Source of the DNA: Streptomyces venezuelae
Lineage (GTDB): Bacteria; Actinomycetota; Actinomycetes; Streptomycetales; Streptomycetaceae
NCBI RefSeq assembly: GCF_008642335.1
Contig: NZ_CP029191.1
Coordinates: 5,270,001-5,334,000, forward strand
Length of the DNA stretch: 64,000 nt
Reading direction: 5' to 3'
This document shows positions 58,208 through 64,000 of this stretch, piece by piece (position 1 is the first letter of the stretch; every line of letters begins with the position of its first letter). The translations under genes and the position numbers were made by a program. Below the pieces are notes generated by a model, which made no database searches, was not told where the DNA came from, and saw nothing but the letters and a program-made list of their open reading frames with translations.

Positions 58208-58283
58208 GTGGCGATTGTCACGTCGCACCACCCGGGGACACAGCACCCCCCGGAGCAATCTAAAGTCTCCGTAAAGACACCCT

Positions 58284-58304
58284 GTGCACTGGCTGAAAGT
58301 GCAC
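58284..58304 (+). promoter_or_regulatory. Small hairpin in the lipoprotein leader
   Basis: GTGCAC (58284-58289) repeated at 58299-58304 with a 9-nt loop TGGCTGAAA; each copy is palindromic, so they form a 6-bp stem. It ends 6 nt before the GAGGAG ribosome site. It may affect translation or bind a regulator. Confidence 0.4.
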
Positions 58305-58326
58305 CTTTTCGAGGAGATGCGCGTAT

Positions 58327-59019
58327 ATGGCAGCCAACCGGAAGCTCCTGGCAGTGGCCGTCGCCTGTGCCGCCGCCGTCATCGGCGTGACGGGCTGCAG
58401 CAGCGACGGGGACAAGGACCCCTTCGACGGCATGAGCGCCGACAAGATCGCCGACAAGGCCTCCAAGGCTTCCAAGGACGCCGGTTCCTTCACGATGAAG
58501 GGCAAGATGGAGCAGAAGGGCGAGGCGAGCAACATCGAGTTCTCCGTCGCCGAGTCCGGCGACTGCAAGGGCACGATGGGCTCGCCGAAGAAGGGGACCG
58601 CCGAGTTCCGCTCCGTCGGCAAGACCTCGTACGTCAAGGGTGACGACAAGTTCTGGGAGGGCAGCGGCGGTGCCGCCGCGGCCGAGCTCGTCAAGGGCCG
58701 CTGGGTGAAGTCCGCCAAGCAGGACAGCGTCTGCAACCAGGACGACATGTTCAAGTCCGACAAGCTCAAGGACCTGAAGCGCGAGGACGACGCCGATGTC
58801 GACGGCCAGAAGGCCGCCGTCCTCACCAAGAAGAAGGGCTCCGAGACCACCACGTTCTACGTGGCGATGGAGGGCAAGCCCTACTTCCTGAAGGTCGTCA
58901 ACAAGGGCAGCGACGAGCCCGGCTCGGTGACCTTCAGCGACTACGGCAAGACCGTCGACGTCAAGGCTCCGCCGGCCGGCGAGGTCGTCGACCCGGCGAA
59001 GATCGCCGCCGGTTCCTGA
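58327..59019 (+). CDS. Secreted lipoprotein, LppX/LprG-like, between adnA and adnB
   Basis: 230 residues, ATG 58327, GAGGAG 10 nt upstream. Lipoprotein signal with the lipobox cysteine in IGVTGCSSDG. The mature part has KASKASKDAGSFTMKGKMEQ, EFRSVGKTSYVKGDDKFWE, a disulfide-ready pair of Cys (GDCKGTM, SVCNQDD), AAVLTKKKGSETTTFYVAME and GKPYFLKVVNKG. The order of strands matches the paralogue at 7183-7956. It sits between two DNA-repair genes with no obvious functional link and has its own leader and hairpin, so it is probably a separate transcript. Confidence 0.85.
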   Translation: MAANRKLLAVAVACAAAVIGVTGCSSDGDKDPFDGMSADKIADKASKASKDAGSFTMKGKMEQKGEASNIEFSVAESGDCKGTMGSPKKGTAEFRSVGKTSYVKGDDKFWEGSGGAAAAELVKGRWVKSAKQDSVCNQDDMFKSDKLKDLKREDDADVDGQKAAVLTKKKGSETTTFYVAMEGKPYFLKVVNKGSDEPGSVTFSDYGKTVDVKAPPAGEVVDPAKIAAGS

Positions 59020-59102
59020 CCCCACGCGTCCCATGAGCGGGCGGTGGCCGCCCGCGTCCGGATCCGCCCCGGATGTCAGTGGCCACCGCTAGCCTCTCTC
59101 AC

Positions 59103-62100
59103 GTGTCACCTCGCATCACCGATCCCGAGCAGCTCAAGGAGCTCGTCGGGATCCCGTTCACCCCGGAGCAGACGGCGTGCATCATCGCGCCGCCCGCCCC
59201 GCAGGTGATCGTGGCCGGAGCCGGCTCGGGCAAGACGACGGTCATGGCCGCACGCGTGGTGTGGCTCGTCGGCACCGGCCAGGTCGCCCCCGAGCAGGTC
59301 CTCGGCCTGACGTTCACGAACAAGGCGGCGGGCGAGCTCGCCGAGCGCGTGCGCCAGGCGCTCGTCAAGGCGGGCGTCACCGATCCCGACGCGGCCGACC
59401 CCGACAACCCGCCGGGCGAGCCCGTCATCTCCACGTACCACGCCTTCGCGGGCCGCCTCCTGACCGACCACGGCCTGCGCATCGGCCTGGAGCCCACCTC
59501 CCGCCTCCTCGCCGACGCCACCCGCTTCCAGCTCGCCGCACGCGTGCTCCGCGAGGCCCCCGGGCCCTACCCCGCGCTGACCCGCTCCTTCCCCGACCTC
59601 GTCAGCGACCTCCTCGCCCTCGACAGCGAGCTCGCCGAGCACCTGGTGCGGCCCGAGCGACTCCGCGCGTACGACACCGAGCTCCTGCGCGCCCTCGACG
59701 GCGTGAAGCTCTCCAACGCCGACCTGCGCAAGGTCCCCGAAGCGGCGGCGGCCCGGCTCGAACTGGCCGAGCTCGTCGGGCGCTACCGCGCGGCGAAGCG
59801 CTCCCGCGACCTCCTCGACTTCGGCGACCAGATCGCCCTCTCCGCGACGCTCGCCGACACCCGCGCGGAGGTCGGCCAGATCCTCCGCGAGGAGTTCCGC
59901 GTCGTCCTCCTCGACGAGTACCAGGACACGTCGGTCGCCCAGCGCATCCTCCTCTCCGGACTCTTCGGCGGCGGCACGGGACACCCGGTGACCGCGGTCG
60001 GCGACCCCTGCCAGGCCATCTACGGCTGGCGCGGCGCCTCGGTCGCGAACCTCGACGACTTCCCCGACCACTTCGCGCACGCCGACGGCCGCCCCGCCGC
60101 CCGCCACGCGCTCAGCGAGAACCGCCGCAGCGGCGGCCGCCTCCTGGACCTCGCCAACGGCCTCGCGGAGCCCCTGCGCGCCATGCACGCGGGCGTGGAG
60201 GCCCTCCGGCCCGCCCCCGGCGCCGAGCGGGACGGCGTCGTGCGCTGCGCCCTGCTGCGCACGCACGCCGAGGAGATCGACTGGCTCGGCGACTCGATCG
60301 CCCACCTCGTCCGCACCGGCAAGGCACCCGGCGAGATCGCGGTCCTGTGCCGCACGGCCACGGACTTCGCCGAGATCCAGGCCGCCCTCGTCGCCCGCGA
60401 CATCCCCGTGGAGGTCGTCGGCCTCTCCGGACTGCTGCACCTCCCGGAGGTCGCCGACCTCGTCGCCGTCTGCGAGGTCCTCCAGGACCCCGGTGCCAAC
60501 GCCTCCCTGGTGCGGCTCCTCACCGGCCCCCGCTGGCGGATCGGCCCCCGCGACCTCGCCCTCCTGGGCCGCCGCGCCCGCCTCCTCGTACGCCCGGGGC
60601 ACGCCGCGCCCGACGACCCGGACCGCCGCCTCGCCGAAGCCGTCGAAGGGGTCGACCCGGCCGAGGTGATATCGCTCGCGGACGCCCTGGACACCTTCCT
60701 GGAGTCACCGCTGGACCCGGACGACGCCTCAGGAGGGGACGACGGACTGCCCTTCTCGGCGGACGCCAGGGTGCGCTTCGCCCGACTCACCGCCGAGCTG
60801 CGCGAACTGCGCCGGTCCCTGGCCGATCCGCTCATGGACGTGCTGCACCGGGTGATCGCCGTCACCGGCCTGGAGGTCGAGCTCTCCGCGTCCCCGGGCG
60901 CCCTCGCGGCCCGCCGCCGCGAGACGCTCTCCAACTTCCTGGACGTCGCCGCCTCCTTCGCCGCGAACGACAGCGGCGCGACACTCCTCGCCTTCCTCGG
61001 CTTCCTGCGCACCGCGGCCCAGTACGAGAAGGGCCTCGACAACGCCCTGCCGGGCGGAGAGAACACCGTCAAGGTGCTCACCGCCCACCGGTCCAAGGGC
61101 CTGGAGTGGGACGTCGTCGCCGTCCCCGGCCTCGTCAACGGCACCTTCCCCAGCGCGCAGGGGCGCGAGAAGTGGACCGCACAGGCCAAGGTCGTCCCGC
61201 ACGGGCTGCGCGGCGACAGGGCCACGCTCCCCGACGTCGACACGTGGGACGCCAAGGGCATGAAGGCCTTCCACGAAGCGATGAAGGACCACCAGCGCAC
61301 CGAGGAGCTCCGCCTCGGGTACGTGACGTTCACCCGGCCCCGCTCCCTGCTTCTCGGCTCCGGCCACTGGTGGGGCCCCACCCAGAAGAAGCCGCGCGGC
61401 CCCTCCGACTTCCTCCAGGCCCTGTACGACCACTGCGCGGCCGGCCACGGCGAGATCGAGGCCTGGGCCGACGCACCCGCCGAGGACGAGGAGAACCCCG
61501 CCCTTCAGGAAGCGACCGCCGACCAGGCGTGGCCCCTCCCGCTGGACGACGCCTCCCTGGCCCGCCGCAGGAGCGCCGCACAGACGGTCCTCGCCCACCT
61601 GGACCGCCTGACGGGCGAGGGCACGACGGAGCCCGCCCGCTCCCACGAAGAGGCCCATCCGTCGGCACACGACGACGTGCCCCCGGCCGACGACCCCGAA
61701 TGGCCACCCCCTCCGGAGGACGAAGAGGGTCTCTACGAAGAGGGTCTCCAGGAAGAGGCCTGGGACTCCCTGGCGACGGAGCGCCCCGCGGTTCCGCACC
61801 CCACGGAGGGCCCGGACCCCGCGCCCGCGCACGTGAGACTCCCCGCGCCCCGCCCCGACGCCCGCCCCCACCCCGTCGCGGAGGAACCCCGGCAGGCCCC
61901 CGGCACCTCGCTCACCCCGGAGGAAGCCCGCACCCTCGCCTCCTGGGACCGCGACCTGGACGCCCTGACCGGGGAGCTCCTGCGCGCCCGCGAGGCCGTC
62001 AGGGACGTCCCCGTGCCGCCCTCGCTCACCGCGTCCGAGCTGATGCGGCTGGCCGCCGACCCGGACGGCTTCGCGCGGGACCTCGCCCGGCCCATGCCGC

Positions 62101-62660
62101 GTCCGCCGCAGCCCGCGGCCCGCCGCGGTACCCGCTTCCACGCCTGGATCGAGTCGCGCTTCGAAGAGCTCCCGCTGCCGATGCTCTCCCCGGAGGACCT
62201 GCCGGGCGGCGCCCCCGACGAGGCCGAGATCGCCGACGAACGCGACCTCGAAGCCCTCAAGGAGGCCTTCGAACGCACCGAGTACGCCCACCGCGCGCCC
62301 CACCGCGTCGAAGTGCCCTTCCAGTTCGTGATCGCCGGCCGCGTCATCAGGGGCCGCATCGACGCCGTCTACAAGGACGGTGACGGCGCCGACGCGACGT
62401 ACGAGATCGTCGACTGGAAGACGAGCCGCACCCGCACCGCCGACCCCCTCCAGCTCGCCGTCTACCGGCTCGCCTGGGCCGAGCAGCAGGGCGTCCCCCT
62501 GGAGTCGGTCAAGGCCGCCTTCCTCTACGTACGCAGCGGCGAGACGGCACGCCCCAGGAACCTGCCGGGCCGCGCCGAGCTCGAACGCCTCCTTCTGGAG
62601 GAACCGGCCGGGGCGCCGGCCGACGAGCCGCGGGACGAGCCCGCCCCGGATGGCGGATAG
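59103..62660 (+). CDS. adnB: AdnB-like helicase-nuclease subunit
   Basis: 1185 residues from GTG 59103, which lies 7 nt after a TAGCCT -10-like box and gives the MSPRITDPEQLKEL start; ATG 59073 is possible but unsupported. Helicase motifs: Walker A GAGSGKTT (39-46), VVLLDEYQDTSVAQ, GDPCQAIYGWRGAS, TAHRSKGLEWD and YVTFTRPRSLLL. The nuclease has Asp1087, Asp1104 and Lys1106 (GRIDAVYKD ... EIVDWKTS). Unlike AdnA there is no Fe-S Cys set. An acidic Pro/Glu linker (EWPPPPEDEEGLYEEG) lies near residues 870-890. In mycobacteria AdnB is the lead motor. Its stop TAG is the start of the -10 for the next gene. Confidence 0.93.
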   Translation: MSPRITDPEQLKELVGIPFTPEQTACIIAPPAPQVIVAGAGSGKTTVMAARVVWLVGTGQVAPEQVLGLTFTNKAAGELAERVRQALVKAGVTDPDAADPDNPPGEPVISTYHAFAGRLLTDHGLRIGLEPTSRLLADATRFQLAARVLREAPGPYPALTRSFPDLVSDLLALDSELAEHLVRPERLRAYDTELLRALDGVKLSNADLRKVPEAAAARLELAELVGRYRAAKRSRDLLDFGDQIALSATLADTRAEVGQILREEFRVVLLDEYQDTSVAQRILLSGLFGGGTGHPVTAVGDPCQAIYGWRGASVANLDDFPDHFAHADGRPAARHALSENRRSGGRLLDLANGLAEPLRAMHAGVEALRPAPGAERDGVVRCALLRTHAEEIDWLGDSIAHLVRTGKAPGEIAVLCRTATDFAEIQAALVARDIPVEVVGLSGLLHLPEVADLVAVCEVLQDPGANASLVRLLTGPRWRIGPRDLALLGRRARLLVRPGHAAPDDPDRRLAEAVEGVDPAEVISLADALDTFLESPLDPDDASGGDDGLPFSADARVRFARLTAELRELRRSLADPLMDVLHRVIAVTGLEVELSASPGALAARRRETLSNFLDVAASFAANDSGATLLAFLGFLRTAAQYEKGLDNALPGGENTVKVLTAHRSKGLEWDVVAVPGLVNGTFPSAQGREKWTAQAKVVPHGLRGDRATLPDVDTWDAKGMKAFHEAMKDHQRTEELRLGYVTFTRPRSLLLGSGHWWGPTQKKPRGPSDFLQALYDHCAAGHGEIEAWADAPAEDEENPALQEATADQAWPLPLDDASLARRRSAAQTVLAHLDRLTGEGTTEPARSHEEAHPSAHDDVPPADDPEWPPPPEDEEGLYEEGLQEEAWDSLATERPAVPHPTEGPDPAPAHVRLPAPRPDARPHPVAEEPRQAPGTSLTPEEARTLASWDRDLDALTGELLRAREAVRDVPVPPSLTASELMRLAADPDGFARDLARPMPRPPQPAARRGTRFHAWIESRFEELPLPMLSPEDLPGGAPDEAEIADERDLEALKEAFERTEYAHRAPHRVEVPFQFVIAGRVIRGRIDAVYKDGDGADATYEIVDWKTSRTRTADPLQLAVYRLAWAEQQGVPLESVKAAFLYVRSGETARPRNLPGRAELERLLLEEPAGAPADEPRDEPAPDGG

Positions 62661-62670
62661 GCTCGTGACC

Positions 62671-64000
62671 ATGAGCGAGACACCGGACAGCGCCGTCCGC
62701 ACGTACATCGAGAAGCACCGCGCCGCCTTCCTCGACCACCTCTCCGAGTGGCTGCGCATCCCGTCCGTGTCGGCTCAGCCCGACCACGCCGGGGACGTGC
62801 GCCGCAGCGCTGACTGGCTCGCCGCGGCACTCAAGGAGACCGGCTTCCCGGTCACGGAGGTCTGGGAGACCGCCGGAGCACCCGCCGTCTTCGCCGAGTG
62901 GCCCTCCGACGACCCGGACGCCCCCACCGTCCTCGTCTACGGGCACCACGACGTGCAGCCCGCCGCCCGCGAGGACGGCTGGGACACCGACCCCTTCGAG
63001 CCCGTCGTCCGCGGAAACCGCCTCCACGCGCGTGGCGCGGCCGACGACAAGGGCCAGGTGTTCTTCCATACCCTCGGCGTCCGCGCCCACCTCGCCGCCA
63101 CCGGCCGCACGGCGCCCGCGGTCCACCTCAAGCTGCTCGTCGAGGGTGAGGAGGAGTCCGGCTCACCGAACTTCCGCGCGCTCATCGAGGCTCATAAGGA
63201 CCGCATCGCCGCCGACGCGGTGATCGTCTCCGACACCGGCATGTGGTCGGAGGACACCCCGACCGTCTGCACGGGCATGCGGGGCCTCGCCGAGTGCGAG
63301 ATCGTGCTGCACGGCCCTGACCAGGACATCCACTCGGGCTCCTTCGGCGGCGCCGTGCCGAACCCCGCCACCGAGGTCGCCCGCCTCGTCGCCGCCCTCC
63401 ACGACGAGCACGGGCGCGTGGCGATCCCCGGGTTCTACGAAGGCATCACGGAACTCACCGACCGCGAGCGCGCCCTCTTCGCCGAGCTGCCCTTCGACGA
63501 GGGCCGCTGGCTGCACACGGCCAAGTCGCACGCGACCCACGGCGAGGCCGGACACACCACCCTGGAGCGGATATGGGCCCGCCCCACCGCCGAGGTCAAC
63601 GGCATCGGCGGCGGCTACCAGGGCGTGGGCAGCAAGACGATCATCCCGTCGTCCGCGCTGGTGAAGCTCTCCTTCCGGCTGGTCGCGGGACAGGACCCGG
63701 CCCACGTCGAGCAGACGGTCCGCACCTGGGCCGCCGACCGCATACCCGCCGGAATCCGCCACACGGTCACCTTCGGGGGAGCCACGCGCCCGTGCCTGAC
63801 CCCGCTCGACCACCCGGCCCTGCAGTCCGTCGTCCGCGCGATGGGCCGTGCCTTCGAGCAGAAAATCCGCTTCACGCGCGAGGGCGGCTCCGGGCCCGCC
63901 GCCGACCTCCAGGACGTCCTCGGGGCGCCCGTGCTCTTCCTGGGCATCTCGGTCCCCTCCGACGGCTGGCACGCGCCGAACGAGAAGGTCGAGATCGATC
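62671..64000 (+). CDS. M20 family dipeptidase (3' truncated by window end)
   Basis: 443 residues visible, probably only a few missing. ATG 62671 lies 7 nt after TAGGCT (62658-62663), whose first three bases are the adnB stop, so it is likely leaderless. Metal and catalytic motifs: YGHHDVQP (His92, Asp94), GAADDKGQ (Asp125 region), LLVEGEEESGS (Glu general base and ligand), and HSGSFGGAVPNPA of the dimerisation domain. The CPG2/M20A dipeptidase family takes peptides apart in the cytoplasm. The end WHAPNEKVEID includes the last metal His. Confidence 0.92.
   Translation, partial: MSETPDSAVRTYIEKHRAAFLDHLSEWLRIPSVSAQPDHAGDVRRSADWLAAALKETGFPVTEVWETAGAPAVFAEWPSDDPDAPTVLVYGHHDVQPAAREDGWDTDPFEPVVRGNRLHARGAADDKGQVFFHTLGVRAHLAATGRTAPAVHLKLLVEGEEESGSPNFRALIEAHKDRIAADAVIVSDTGMWSEDTPTVCTGMRGLAECEIVLHGPDQDIHSGSFGGAVPNPATEVARLVAALHDEHGRVAIPGFYEGITELTDRERALFAELPFDEGRWLHTAKSHATHGEAGHTTLERIWARPTAEVNGIGGGYQGVGSKTIIPSSALVKLSFRLVAGQDPAHVEQTVRTWAADRIPAGIRHTVTFGGATRPCLTPLDHPALQSVVRAMGRAFEQKIRFTREGGSGPAADLQDVLGAPVLFLGISVPSDGWHAPNEKVEID

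Overview
The window is chromosomal DNA from a high-GC actinomycete, almost certainly a Streptomyces. The G/C-saturated third codon positions, GTG starts, twin ATGA/GTGA gene overlaps, TANNNT -10 boxes directly before start codons, and families such as TatB, DUF3107, DUF3152, MoeZ and AdnA/AdnB all fit. It looks like conserved core chromosome. I see no tRNA, rRNA, insertion sequence, integrase, CRISPR array or phage gene.

Layout. 0-3.9 kb: envelope quality control (HtrA-type protease, TatB). 4-9.8 kb: Mrp/ApbC Fe-S carrier, a DUF1003 membrane protein, an MgtE-N/CBS regulator without a transport domain, a lipoprotein and a CorA channel. 10-17 kb: SUFU-domain protein, MFS exporter with an operator-bearing promoter, PHP phosphoesterase, MarC, an unlisted 50-residue microprotein, NYN-domain protein, hydrolase. 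17-25.7 kb: a DEAD-box RNA helicase with a long basic repeat tail and an apparent CTG start, ferritin-like protein, DUF3107, TetR regulator, acidic protein, hydrolase, DUF3152 protein. 25.7-31.2 kb: a peptide ABC transporter operon preceded by a leaderless 30-codon leader ORF ending in Cys-Cys and a hairpin that pairs with the transporter Shine-Dalgarno. 31.4-36.4 kb: a tightly overlapped cassette of PelF-like (DUF3492) glycosyltransferase, 8-TM protein, 18-codon bridging ORF, NAD-dependent epimerase and spherulin-4/GH135-like protein. 36.5-41 kb: MoeZ and two tandem secreted TAP-like hydrolases. 41-51 kb: narGHJI nitrate reductase co-transcribed with a radical SAM/SPASM protein and a HemY/CgoX oxidase, divergent from ywiC, with a DevR/OsdR-like palindrome between. 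51-64 kb: a large flippase-like membrane protein, an alkyltransferase-like protein, the AdnA and AdnB helicase-nucleases split by a lipoprotein gene, and an M20 dipeptidase that runs off the end.

How the parts work together. The nar block is a self-contained anaerobic respiration unit: catalytic subunits, chaperone, heme-b anchor, and heme and radical-SAM accessory genes in one overlapping transcript, plausibly oxygen- or redox-controlled. AdnA and AdnB form the double-strand-break resection machine. The 31-36 kb cassette has the parts list of a small cytoplasm-to-membrane polysaccharide pathway. The two strongest candidates for undescribed biology are the Cys-leader attenuator at 25.7 kb and the PelF/spherulin-4 cassette at 31.4-36.4 kb.
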